Origin: Mytilus californianus | Taxonomy: Eukaryota > Mollusca > Bivalvia > Mytilida > Mytilidae | Length of the DNA: 64,000 bases | Assembly: GCF_021869535.1 (NCBI RefSeq) | Contig: NW_026262593.1 | Span: 57,057,818 to 57,121,817, forward strand | Reading direction: 5' to 3' | Part shown: positions 25,001 to 40,000 of the stretch, in pieces | Position numbering within the stretch: the first letter of the stretch is position 1 | Layout: every line of letters starts with the position of its first letter | Made by a program: the position numbers and the translations under genes | The notes under the pieces: model-generated | Databases searched by the model: none | Seen by the model: only the letters and a program-made list of their open reading frames with translations | What the model was told of the DNA's origin: nothing

Positions 25001-28000
25001 TATCAATTGGGAGATATATACTCCGTATGCAGGCGCTGCTGGAATGTTGCTACATAGAAATGGAAAGTTAACAATTGGGAAGCTGAAATCATCTCTTTTG
25101 TCGTAAACTTGCTCTACTTTTGGTTGCTATATTTTTTTTGTGTTTGTAAGACCCTTTATATATTTGGATGCCACAATGACTTTGTGACTATTTCGTAGTG
25201 ACTTGCTGCAGGCAAACACAAATTTCTTTCTTTACGAAAGCGTTTAGTCATTTAAGTTCATTTTTCCGACCTTTTATTCCTTTTTCAATGAATTAAACCA
25301 ATTATATTGAACATGCTTGAAATTAAATAAAAGAGGAACTTGATTTAAAAATACATCACCTGTAAATAATTTTTGTCATAATTGCAATCATATACTAGTA
25401 TATATCAGAGTCTCCATAATTATGATTTTCTCTTTTTAAAAAGTAAAAGGAAGCAAGTGTCAATGTATATACCCAAAGAGAACTGGTTTCAAATTAAAAA
25501 GATCTAATCAATGTTGGAAGAACATAAAAAGTGTCATACTGATCCTAAGTTCAAATTTGACACAACTTGTCTCTTACTACAAAGGTTTTTCCTAATATCG
25601 TACACCGTTAATTTCTCATAGTACTTGTTTACGCGCAGGATCGGTATTCTGGGCTTACAAGTTTTGAAATCGCTGCTGCGCGAGACAACTATGATATTTT
25701 AAACTTGAAACTAAAAAGGGCTGATAGTTTGAATTTTTTATAACCATTTGCATATATGACTAAGAGACATTAAACACCATCTCGGATTCTATGTTAATAA
25801 AACAAGTACAAATATGGTATGCCTTGATCAAACTAGAACAAACTTATCATTGTTAAAAGAATAAGTAAAGGTATGCTATTTGAAAATATATGATTTCTTT
25901 TCCAGATTTATAGGACCATTAAGCGTATTCAAAACAATAGTATAGATATATGATTAAGAATATCATCATGATTTTTCGTTTACTGTAGTGACATCACATG
26001 ACTTACGATTATCTGCCCTCAACACAATTGTACATGTTATTCGTGCAACGATTGCAATGTAAATAGGACAGGCGTATGATGTACTCCCGGTGTAGCTATT
26101 AATTTCAATCAATATTCACGACTATAATTAGGTTATTGTATTCATATATACTGTGTGTTCTGTTGACGGGGTTGTATTTATGCAGCCGTGGCAACAAAAT
26201 CTACGTCGGATAATGTATGTTAATATGTAGATATAAATAAACAGTTTGTGTTTAGTTGCTAAGTGATTATAAAACAGTTTTTTTTTCTTTAAATCTATAC
26301 GGTCAGTGTTTATCTACGTTTTCAAGTTGGTGTTGGTTGAGTTCGAATCTTAAACTAGAGTCATTGTCTTTAAGTTTGTTTGGGTGGTTATATTTTGTTG
26401 GCAATATTGTTTAAGTCTTTCTGCTAATAATAGTTACATACTATCTCTGCTTTTCCATTGATTTCCATTTAAATTTAATTGACAGTGCGTTTGTATCTTT
26501 TTGAGATTAAACCTACTATACCTGTATAAAAAAATTGAAGTTATCAAAACAACAAGAGTCATGTAGTTTATTTCATTACATTTTTAAATTGTCGTTTTGA
26601 AGAACAAAAGTCTTTAAAAATTTCAGGTTTTACAAGAAGTATGAGTTGCATTACATGAAAGTATATATACATATGGTAAGCTATTTTATGTTTGACATCT
26701 TCTATTATTTTCAACTAAAACGTGTAACCCTAATAATGTAAATGTGAATTGAACAAATCAATTATTGTAATGAAACTACACCATGTGTTTATGTGGTTAC
26801 GACAAACACTAACTACAGGTGAAATGCAACGGTAGTAATAGGCAATCACAAGTGCTATACATATATGTCTACTAAAATCAACAATAAACTAACAAGACAC
26901 CAGCGTATAACCTTTAAATAGTTCTTTAAGGAATGACTGTAATATTTTTTCTGTCTATGAAGAAATAACATCAAAAATGTGGTGCACACTGAATAACCTG
27001 CGTAGCGGGTTATTTTAACGTGTGCACCACATTTTTTTATGTTATTTCGAATAGACAGAAAAAATATTACAGTCATTTCTTATAATTTAATTCTAAATTC
27101 CATTTTAAACCGGAGTAAACCATGAAAAAACGTTGATGACGTCACGGTCACATGACAAAATTATGTCTATGAGCTGATAAACAAAACAACGTCAGCCAAT
27201 CAGAAGACGCGTTACATCCAAAATTAAATTATATTGTTATAACCAATCAAACCACATTGAAGCTTCAGGATAATTATTATTACAAAAATGTTTTAAAAAT
27301 AAATCACAATGGTACCTTATCTGAAACATATGGGCATAACTCATAAATTGAAAAGAAGTGTATTGTTGTATCAAATACCTTCAGAAGCTACATTTGTAGA
27401 TACGTAATACGCGTAAGATAATTAAAACATTGTCTATACACTAAATATGTATTTTGTCAATTTAACTGTTGTTTTTATTAATGCAACAGCTTGGATTCTT
27501 AACTCTCCTTATTGCATACGGAAACATGTTGCTATTTGACTACAGAGTTGATGGTATCACCTACACTGACTATTTCATCATGTTGTGGATGGCAAGCTTT
27601 TTTGTGGATGAAACCAATCAGGTGAAACATGTTGGACTATTATATTCTGTTGTAAATCGGAAAAATCTCATATTCATATATTTAATTAACCCTTTATTTG
27701 AAATAAAGATATTGATTTACAAGAAACTTATTATTGACTATCACCCGTACAAAATGTAAATTTATTTGAACCAGATTTGATAAATAAATATTACTGTCGA
27801 TTCATTTATTTTCGTGGGTAACACTTCCGTTGCTTAAGGGATGTTTTGTTGTTGATATTTGATGGAGTGGTTCTGTCAAAGTCTGTATGCAAGGCAAAAA
27901 AAAAATGTATCCATCGGATTTTAATTTCTTGAGTAGTAAAAAATTATAGCCTCAATATGTCAGCAAAATCGATGAAAATTTGTATCCAGGGAATATATAG

Positions 28001-31000
28001 CATTTCTCAGCAAGTATTCAAAGATATTTCACAAACAACAACCAAATAAACATAAATATTCAACGACAATTACTTTCTGAACTTCTTAATTTGGACTTAT
28101 TTTACCATCACAAATTGGCTTACCGATTCCATGTGTTGTTGTCTTAATCACAGTAGACGTGTCTTCACGGTCTCAGATCTTCGAATACCCGACTGAGTAT
28201 AATCGGCTGGTCTGTAATTTTACTAATTGTGTTCTGTTCCCAATTTTAACATTTTGATTGTCATTGAGGGATCATGGCGAATGATTCATGCACACCAGAG
28301 GACGCTAGCATTGTTGACTAACCCGTTACCGCGCCTTCAGGAGTTCAAACGATTGCCTCAGTATTTGCTTCGTACACTGGCTTGTCCCTTTTTAATCAAA
28401 TTACGATATTTGAATAGCGGTGAAACATTGTTTCCTCAATGTATATGTTATACATATAACATGTTATATCTTTCTTAACGAAGCCGATGAAATTAACATG
28501 TATCTTAAAAGTTTTATAACTTTGATGGGTAATAACCCAATAGTACATTTTATAGCTTTCCAATAAGACTCATAACTATTTTGCTTCAGATCATTGTTGC
28601 TGTTATCAGAGGTAAATGGAAAAGCTATTCTATTGATTGGTGGAACCTTTTAGATTGGTTAATGATTACACTATTTACGACAGGGATGCTACTGAAAACC
28701 GGCGAAGGATCCGGTTTTCAGATTACGTCAAAATTGTTTTTAGTTGTAACATTTACAGCCCTATGCACACGACTACTACATTTGACCTGTATGACAGAGT
28801 TTCTAGGACGAAAGTTAGTCATCAATCGGAAAATGGTATGTAATATTTCACTACACACTACATCAAATCAACCCTAGATCAGAGAGCAATATTTGTTTCA
28901 ATTTGTTATAATGCATTTCATCAAATAATAAATATGTTCAAGGGCATTACACTTTTGAAAATAGGCACTGATTTAAAACTTGGAAGATAGATTGCGTTTC
29001 TAAACCTAAGATATGAGATTGGTTAAAATGTGAAACTAATTGCACACGCAAGAGTGCTTACAATGCAATTTTCCATATAATTATTACTCTTTTGTCACAT
29101 AACTCTTTTTAGTTGATTGGCACAGATTTTCGAACTTTGATATAAGTATGATTACAATCTGGTTTGAATTGTACCCGTGAGACCGCTAACGAAAGAGAGC
29201 CGAACAATACCAAAAGGACATTCAAATTCATAAGTCGAAAATAAACTTACAACGCCATGGCTAAAAAAGAAAAAGACAAACCGACAAACAACATTACACA
29301 AAATACAACATAGATAACTAAAGAATGAGTCACAAGAACCCCACAAAAAACTAATGGTTATCTCAGATGCTCCGGGAGGTTAAGAAAATCCTGTTTCACA
29401 TATGGCACCCATCGTGTTGCTCATGGAAGTATTAAGCCGTGATACGTCTTCTTCGTTGGGTCACGTTCGGGAAAAAGGGGACATGTAATTTTGCATTTCA
29501 ATTAATATTATATGCCATAATGTGTTTTTAAATTGTTGATCGCCTCTGATTTTCGATCTTATACGAGACATTGCTATTTTGAACCTTTGAAAAAGTTTGA
29601 CGAACATTAAAAAAGACACAAGTACACGTGAGAGCACTTACTATGCAATTTTGCATACAGTTTAGGATATTTACAAGGGTATTCCTCTTTTAAAAGTAGT
29701 TGATCAACTGATTTTCGAACTTGTCTAATATAAGTTTCATAAACATTTGGCAAGAATTGTTCACGTGAGAGCGCTAATAAGATCGGGCGGACGCCCGGCA
29801 TTATTAAGTCATAAGCAACGCATCGTGTGGGGGACAAAAAATACAGAAAACGAGAACAAGTGGACAGCAAAATTCTTTTGACTTATATGTAGTCATATCG
29901 TTGGTTGATATAATCTTTTATAAAGGATATCCGATCCTATTAAAGGACATTGATTATCAATTTAACGAACATTTGTTTTGTCTATTTATTGTTTGTTCTC
30001 CTGATCAATCTGAATATACACTGAACACATTTTTATTGACTGCAAGTACATTGTCTGAAATGTACTGAATTTACTGCAGTGGATAAGTCTGTAAATTGGC
30101 TTGAAGATTAAAAGTGACGTGATAAATGTTTGGATGGTCTTTAAAGTGTTGTTCTGATCACTATTACCGTGTCAGATCAACAATGTTTTTCTAGTGAGCT
30201 ATTGTCTAACATATCGTTGATACTCACTCAACACAGAACAACTCTATGTGATGCAATATTGAAATACGGGAAATCCGATACATATGCAAGGTGTTTTAGT
30301 CTTCATACTTCCGGACCACGAAATAATAGGAAGAGTATATGCATTTCAGTTTTTTATTGCACTGTTTCAATTTTCAGATAAAAGATACTTCTGCCTTCAT
30401 GATAATTATTACAATTATTATGTTGTGGTACAGCGTTTCATTTTATGCACTTTTATATCCGAACTCCGAGTTCAGCTGGAAACAAATGGAAAAAATTCTC
30501 AGAAATGGTTATTGGATGTTATTTGGAGACCTGAATATTGATGGTGAGAATTGAATTAAAGTTTACATGATAATTCTACTTTTCACAAAAATAATTGTAA
30601 CCGACAATCTAAATTAATAACCGTAAAATAAGGCATTGTAATTAAAGAATCGGTTTTTTTTTCAAGCAACGAAAACTGGTACCCACGAAAATGATATGAT
30701 AACCAGAATTCCTTGTCATTCTACAGTACATGCATGTTTTTTAGATTTTATCTTCTTGACGACATGGAAATAACTAATCAAATTACTTAAAAATTAAATG
30801 CACCGATCATTTTTTTATATAACTTTTGACCAATTTATAATAATGACCTCTCAAAGAAAGTTTTTAAATCTACTCTAAAATTAAAAATCTAGTATGACAC
30901 ACAACCAATAGACATGATAGAGGCAGATTTTCTTAATTTTGAATTTGTTTTTGAAATGAAGATTCGTAAATACCGGAGGGTAAAAGGTATACAAAAACAA

Positions 31001-34000
31001 CATTTTATAAAAAAGCATATTTCTATGAATTATTTTTAAGTAATTTTGATTGGGGCAGAAATCCAGAGTACTGACGCATTTATCGGAAAGTAATGAAAAT
31101 TTCCTCAATTGCAATTTATGAAAACGCATCTCACATCTCACAATAGTCATGACAACACAAAATGTACTACACATTACCTGATCTGTGATTTCTTTACTTC
31201 TTGTCTTTAATTTCGATACTTTAATACTCTGGGTTCTAGGACGTCACTATGTGTCCTTTAATGTTATAGCTCGCAAATTGTTCTCTAGAATAATCGACGT
31301 CTGACATAATCAAATACGTCTGAAAAATGAACCTGTATGGAATAATTCATTGCAGTTTTTTTTAAAGAAGTATTCAATTACTTAGTTTTATTCACCGCAT
31401 ATAATATTAGGGGATATTATATCTGTGTTTGCGTGCGTCCGTCCGTTCCCCTATCACGAACTGGATTTGTACCTTTTAAAATCACCTTTCATCACTACAA
31501 AATTCAAAAAGTCTGAAAAGACCAGTTTTTGTCTGAATTTGCATGAATTTTTACTCGACATTCTTAATTTGTCTGAATCATTTTTAAAAATTCTTGACAT
31601 AGTATGAATTTGTCTAATAAGGTTCTTGATTTTTCTTGACAAGTGTCTTGACAGTATGAACATTGTCTTAAAATTTCTCGACACTTCCTGTATCATCTGA
31701 TAAGAGTCTGGATTAGTCTCGACCAATTCTTGACTGTCTTAAATTTGTCTCGATCTGTCTTGACATATTCTTGACATTCTTAATAATGTCTGAATATGTC
31801 TCGACATATTCTTGACATTCTAAATAATGTCTGAATATGTCTCGACACATTCTTGACAGTCTTAAATATGTCTTGACACTATCTCAACAGTATAAATTTC
31901 GCCAGAAATGTGAACAGACTTATTCTGCACTGTTTATGACATTCTATTGCTGTTATATACTCCTTTTTATTATGGCTAAACTAAACTTTGAAGAATCAAG
32001 GATTAATTTGGTATATATAGTAAGATACCCTTTTGGTGCAACTAAGTTGTAATACCCTGAATAATCCCCCATGTAGTTTTATTTTGATTTATTTTTATTA
32101 AACATTTAAGTAATTGTTTTCACTTGGAAAATAAGTAGAAGGTATTGACAAACAGCATTTAGATTTTTGCCGTTCGCAAAACTGCCAGTCAAATTTGCTT
32201 TACTAAAATAGGTGTCTTGTATCTCTTTTGGACCCCACAATTCATCTTTTGGGTTTGTGTAGCTAAAAAAAGAGGGGGGGGGGGGGGGGGCTTTCGTTTA
32301 GGTCAAAGAATTTGTTCCCATCTTGATTCAAAAATTTTATTCATTTTTTAGAACAACCCAAAAACATTTTTTATTCAAATTTGAGTGTTGAATTTTATTA
32401 TAATTTTTTATCAAAAATAAATATAAATAAATAATAAAAAAAACTCCTTCCTGAAAAGAAAAAAATGTTTAGATCTATATTATGCATGTCTGTTTGAGAA
32501 CCATTTCTATAGAAATCATTGATGGGACCCATTATAAATACATTTTTTTTATTATTCCTGGAGTAGATAATAATTTTCTTTTAATCTTTGGGAATTATTC
32601 AATTTGTTTTTATGTTAAAATAATTAACTTCATAATTTTGATGAAGAAAATCCATTTCAATTCAATTTTTTGTCATCAAAATGATGATTTTCATTTTCAT
32701 CTATCAACAAACTTTTGTAGTGGCATGGTCGGTCAACTGATAAGTTGTATGGCTGATTACAGGTAAAGCAATAACTTCTATTTGACAGTTGCGTGTACTC
32801 TGGGGTGTGGAATACCTTAATTTTATGGGGAACATCCTGTCCATGTGTAATACTTAATATATTCCAACAGATGACATTACACAAATTTTTCTTCTGTTAA
32901 ATGAATAATTTGTATATCATCATAATTTGCTATTTATATAAACCACATTTTGGTATAATAATTATTTACCATATCAACATTGAATATTATGAATGTAGAA
33001 TGAAATATGTCTACAGTATGATTGGTTTGAATCATTTAATTTATAAGATTTAGGAATCAAAATTTGTAATTATTTAAAAACCCACATTGAAATTGTTTTA
33101 TATCAACACAACCACATTTGAATTATTTTATACTTTAGATTTCATAGCCATATTTGCATTTGTAAAAATATTTATATACCCAAATTTTTAATTATTTTAC
33201 ATGCCCAACTTTTATTTTTTGTTGTAAAGAAGTGTAACTTGAAACAACAGTATATCATATAAAGAGAAATAAAGATTAAAGTTATATCATGAATATTGGT
33301 CATGATTTGTAAAACTCAGAACTGTCAAGTAAATTTAAGACACGATTCAAAATGTTCAGAATATGTCAAGCCATACTGAGAAAAAATAAGAATGTTGAGA
33401 ATATGTCGAGAAATTTCAAGACAGCATTCAAATGTCAAGAATTTGTCAAGAAATTTTAAGACCATATTCAGAATGTCGAGAATATGTCGAGTAAATTTCA
33501 TACAAATTTAATATAAATGATAATTTGTCAAGAAAAATTAAGACACAAGTCATACTTTTGGAGAATGTCGAGTAAAAGTTCATGCAAATTAAGACAAAAA
33601 CTGGTCTTTTCAGACTTTTAGACTTTTGTAGTGCATATTAGTGTTTTGAGCCAGATTTGGTGGTTCACTGAAAATGGAACTATGAAACTGTGAGCGGATG
33701 CACGTATGATATTTATGGTCACATATTTCAATCTGATTAAAAAACAGATGCTTTGTTCAAGCTTTCTTGAAAACGCTCCATTCTACTTTTTTCTCTTTTA
33801 AAGACTCTGGTTTTGTCGGATTACTACACACCTTCACAAATATGAAGGCTGATCTTGCATAGGGTGCTGTCAAAATCACCAGAACAGCAACTAAAATGGA
33901 GTGTTGCAATATCTTAAACAGATTGACATATATTTATGACTCTTATGTTTGAAAATTCTTGTACATTGTATGTGTATCTTTATTATTTCTTATTTAGCGA

Positions 34001-37000
34001 CTTTAAACATTATGCTTGCAAGTTATTTATACCATAAATACAAACTACATATGTACTGCTTTACAATAATGAATACTTATGGTGATCTTATCATTGATAC
34101 CAGGATTAAAATCTTTGGTGAGTAAAGAAACGTCTTAATCTTGAAACTACATTTTGCTTAGAAAATCTACTCAAGGCTGAACGGATGTTATTATTGTTTT
34201 GTTTCGATAAAAATATGTTAATTGACGACCTCACGATTTTATGAAGTTTTACAAGCAACAAGAACATAGAACCTGCATGCTAATGGTAACACAAGTATAT
34301 TTTACACTTTAAATAATTTCGATAAAAGAAACTAAATATCCGGAAGATATATTTAAAAACACATGTCACAGTTTTCATTTAGAAGAAAAACCGACATGGC
34401 TAATTAGTACAAATAATTACACCGTTTCTAACGTAATTCTATATTAATATTCTTGTAATGGTTAGAAAATACATAAAATAACACCATTACAAACTTAATC
34501 CCAATTTCATATTCTATTTTTAGAAATGTACATGTGACGCTACTTTTTTTGGCATTGATACTTTCGTGTGACGCACAGTTCATAATTCTATTGTGGTGAG
34601 CTGTGTATGGAAGGTGTCCGATATTATTCTGTGGTTTACATGTTTTAATGTACTAGTATATCATTTATGTATGTATTTCTCTGTCCTAGGTGTTCTTTCG
34701 TTTATTTCTACTGTACTCCTGTCGCGTAATGTCATTTTAGCGGCAATTCTAACACTGCCATATACTAGTAAGCGGGAGGTTCGGCTAGCCATAAAACCAG
34801 GTTCAACCCATCATGTTTTTCTTAAAATGTTCTGTAGCAAGTCAGGAGTATGGCAGCTGTTATCAAATAGTCCGTTTCAATGTATGTTGGCGTTTGTTTT
34901 AGTAGCAGATCGGTGTTTCTGTTGTTCCCTTGTTCTCCTGTTATAGTTGACGTGCTTCCCTCGATTTTGGTTTGTGAATCGGATTTGTTTTTGCTTAATC
35001 GATTTATGACTATTGAACAGCGGTATACTACTGTTGCTTTTTTTTCGTACTCCATATTGGTCTTTTTTTTCAAATGGATTTGATTTTTGATACTAAGATT
35101 TCAGCTTTTTTTATTTATTTTCGGTTTGAATAGAGTTCCATAATTAGTATGTTTTAGTATAACCAGTTGCATGTAGATCTTTTGCACAGTATTTAAAAAA
35201 CAACGAAAAGACAAAATTAAGCATGCCGTTGTAGCTACATTGTGTATCGAAATTTTACTACCTTTTTTGTATATGGTCCTATCTTACTCCTCGTTGTTTC
35301 GTTTTGCCATATTTTTTTAAAGAAAAATCAGAAGGGTCGTTTTTCTATACGAATTGTTACATATTTTGTCATAGCTGGCCATTTTATAAGCGACTATACG
35401 GTATGAGTTTTGTTAACTATTGAAATCAATCCCGATACCTTAATTTTTTATTTTACGTTTCTTTGATTTCTGGAAGAGATCCGTGTCATTTTCACATCAG
35501 CAGTTTTCTCACCATATCTGTTTTTTCTTTTTTTTTTTTTTTTTTTTTTATTCTGAATGAACTTTTATTTATACACTTATTCTTATTTGTTATATTCTTA
35601 TTTCATGTTCATATATTTCAGCGACTGACCTGGAATGTACAAACAATAAAACACTTTACGAAAGGGGTGTTATACAACGTTGTCCTTCAGACCTTGGTGT
35701 ATACGTTACACCTTACTTAAAGGCGTTCTATGGGCTGCTAGCAGTGGTATTACTGCTAAATTTACTTATAGCTATGTACAGGTAAAAAAAAATGTGATAA
35801 GATTTTCAATTCATTAGAATATCAAATCAGCTAAAAACAATGTTAATCAAATTCGATTGTAATAAATCTAAAGGGAAACTGACAGGACGAAAGGAACTAC
35901 ATATCTGTATAAATATATAATTTTCACTATTTCTACATTAAATAAGCAATGGGACGCTTTAAACTCAAAATTTGAAGGGACACACGATAAACATGATCGA
36001 TTGTCATTTGTTTTAAATGGTACTGCCGTTTGAGATTTATGTTTCCTTTTTCATTTCAAACTTTCTCTTTGGTCTCCAGAGTTATCATGTCAACTAATCT
36101 ACTTGTTATTTAAGCTACATATCAGAAGAGTCAGATGGTATTAAAAGAAGATTTGTAAAGCCTTCTTTCGTTGTTTTTTGGTATTCACATTTTAGGTGTC
36201 AGACCACCAATTCACTCCCTACAATTTAGAACGTATGTAAAAGTAGCCCTACTCTGACACAAAATAGTGCTTTTGATGTCATTGTTTACTTAAAATACCC
36301 AACAAATTTGCAGAAATGAAAATTTTGGTGAAAGAGAAATATATTTAGACCATTTTGAGCCAAAATGTAATTGTCTATGAGTTTACATTAAAAATTGAAC
36401 ATTAATGCGCTCTATATAAAAAAACAGATGTGGTGTGATTGCCAAAGAGACAACTCTGCACAAGAGACCAAATGACACAGAAATTTACAACTATTGGTCA
36501 CCGTACGGCCTTCAACAATGAGCAAAGCCCATACCGCATTGTAAGCTATAAAAGGCCCCGACATGACAAATGTAAAACAATTCAAACGAGAAAACTAACG
36601 GCCTAATTTATGTAAAAAAAAGTGAACGAAAAACAAATATGTAACACAGCAACAAACGACAACCACTAAATTACAGGCTCCTTACTTGGGACAGGCACAT
36701 ACATACAGAATGTGGTATACTAATTTAAGATTTTCAGAAAACCAGGAGTTATTTTTAGTAGTACTTGTCTTCCAAAAGGCAGTTCTTTCTAAGAAGACTT
36801 TAAACATGGGTTGAAAATTGGCATGTAGAAAGGTGAACTATGTACAATTCAGAATATACCTGGTTTCTATGAAGTTAAACTTAAGGTAAAATATTAAGAA
36901 AGCTGTGAAAATTGCAAAATTTAGTTGAACAGATAGGTTTTGAATTTGTGGTTTGACACCTTTAAGCTAAAAGCGTCGAAACCAAAAACTCAGAAAACAA

Positions 37001-40000
37001 TTGATTTTTTTTTTTTTTTTGGTCTTAATTAAACATTTGAAATGCAAGTAGCCACATTTTAACCTTTTTTTTGGTTAAAAAGTCACATTTGCAAAATTTG
37101 AGCCTTAAACCTGAATTTGTGCTATTTTTAGCTTTTCCCACCCTTACAATATGCATTCATATAAAAAAATGTCTGAAATTGTTATGAATGCAGTTAGTTG
37201 TTATTGTAATATTTAACATTAAAATATAGGTTGATTACTACAAAACAAAATTGTCTCTATGAAGATTTTATGAAATTATTTGATTTTTAACCGGTTATAT
37301 CATTGCGTCATTCCATGTATATGGCAGATAGCATAGCATAACTTAAACACTGCATAAACTCACCCCAATCCCATAAATTGTCTCAAATGAAAGTTTTCTA
37401 CCTAAAATTTTATTGACTAATAGTAAATAAAACTGTTTTATGACCATAACTGCATTTTATTGATCAAAATTATTTGACACTCCAATACCTTTAATTTTTT
37501 TACTGAACTCATTGCTACTAGTATGTGTTTCTTTAATCTACATTGGCTAGAGGTATAGGGGGAGGGTTGAGGTCTCACAAAACATGTTTAACCCAGCCGC
37601 ATTTTTGCGCCTGTCCCAAGTCAGGAGCCTCTTGCTTTTGTTAGTCTTGTATGTTTTTTTTAATTTTAGTTCATTTATATGTTTTGGAGTTAAGTGTGAC
37701 GTCCATTTTCACTGAACTAGTACACAATTTTATTGAGGGGCCAGCTGAGGACCACCTCCGGGTGCGGGATTTTCTCGCTGCGTTGAAGACCCATTGGTGG
37801 CCTTTGGCTGTTGTCTGCTCTTTGGTCGGGTTGTTGTCTCTTTGACATATTCCCCATTTCCATTCTCAATTTTATCATTGTTAAAGTTGTGCAAATTCTT
37901 TAAAGCAGTAGGACAAACAAGGAAAAATCAACCAAACTTGATCTTGATATTGAAAGTTTATGTTCCTGTAGGCTGAGATTAAATTTCAGTCATTTTTTAC
38001 TAAAGTCATACATTACAGTCAGTTTAAATTGAGCTGTGAATTTTGCAATACAAGTCGCATTATGCTCAAATAGAATTTTTTGTTTACTACAAATTAACAA
38101 AAGATTAAGAATAAAGCAAAACAAAAGACTTCTGATAAACGTTTTTGTATCTTTAGGTGTCAGACCACCAATTCATTCCCTCCAATTTAGAACGTATGTA
38201 AAAGTAGCCTTACTCTGACACAAAATAGTGCTTTTGATGTGATTGTTGACTTAAACTAACCAACAAATTTGCAGAAATGAAACTTTTGGTGAAAGAGAAA
38301 GATATTTAGACCATTTTGAGCCAAAATTTAATTCTCAATGAGTTTGCATTGAAAATTGAGGATTAATGCGCTCAATAGTATACTAATGTAAGATTTTCAG
38401 AATACCAGGGGTTATTTTTAGTAGTACTTGTCTTCAAAGAACCAGTTCTTCCTTAGAAGACTTTAAACAAAGGTTAAAAATTGACATGTAAAAAGGCGAA
38501 ACATGTACAGTTCAGGATATACCTGGTTTCTATGAAGTTAAACTTAAGGTAAAATATTGAGAAAGCTGTGAAAATTGCAAAATTTGGTTGAACAGATAGG
38601 AATTTTTATTTGGTGGTCTGACACCTTTTTAAGTTTCATTAATCCGTCCATCTAGAAATGAGGTATGGGCAAAACATAATTTACCTTGCATAAAAAAGCA
38701 TATACATGGTATTGTGTGACCAGAGCAGTATATTTTCAAGTTCACTTGTATGATGAACTGGTTTTTTTTTCTGATAACATTCATCCTGAGTTAAATTCAG
38801 TATCAAACTAGTCAAAATAAACTTTTTAGAAATTAGAGAACAGTCTATATACTTAGTTTGCTCTTCCTATCATCATGGCGTAGATTTAATCGAGAGACTA
38901 AATAAATGCCAGTTAAATCGTTTCCAGTAAACCTATCTGGTCATCAAATTGCCTTGCTGGACGTTTTATGATTGCATCCTCTTTTCACATTAAATATAAG
39001 TTAATCATGCTTCTATTGGCGGATTTTTTTTTTTTTTTTTTTAAATTTACAATAAATGTTTGTATTGGCAAACAGACATATTTGAAATGGATACAACGTT
39101 TACGCGAGAGAAAAAAAACCAATATCAACTAAAATGATGCGTCAATTCAAATTCTGACCTTTTCAGTGACACGTATACGAAACTACATCCAAATGCGAAC
39201 TTAAGTTGGGTACTACCGTTTGAAATTTAGGTTTCTTTTTCATTTCAATTGTTTGTTTTTTGGGGTTTTTTTGTCGACAAGTGTTACCATGTCGAATAAT
39301 TGACTTGATCTTTCCGCTTTAATAAAATATCTTATACGGCTTTATTGCATGACGACCATTTGTTTACTTGTTTCCTCCTTAATTTGATAAAAAAAAAAAA
39401 AAATAATTAGTGTCTTTCATTCATTTATTATTTTATATTACAAAAAGTGATGATTTGAATATTTTGCGGTATTAAAGGACATATTGTACACTTTTGTCAA
39501 TCAGTCAATCAACACTTATATTTAGTACTAAGGACCTCTCTCTATGAATTGGTTGAACAACACATTTTTAATCGGTGTATAATACTTGCAGCCAGACGGA
39601 AAATACATTGAAAAAAATAAATAAATAAACGATCGATACAATATAATCGATGTATTTCTGTCAATAATGCACCAATAGCAAAATACTTTTAATTTACCTA
39701 GTCTCTATATGTGTGTTGATTGATATGAAAATGTTATAACTTTTGCCGGTAATTACAGTAAGTACATACCAGTGTGTTGTGTTTAGTCATAGTTATTTGA
39801 CAACTTCGGAAAATCTTTTTCCTGTAAAGTTTGTTTCGCGGTTTTTGATTTGAAAACAACTTTGTACAATGAATGACACATTTATTAGAAAACTGGAGTA
39901 TAAACTGTACAACACATTTTGCAAATGATTAATACAATGTGCATTTAAACCACACTGTTCAATAAAAAAATATACCACATGTGTGCGCGTTATTATTGGT

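Noticed and set aside
33998..34120. Extra exon between exons 10 and 11
   Set aside because: The frame after the AG closes within 13 codons, and exon 10 joins exon 11 directly in phase to give a continuous TRPM pore.
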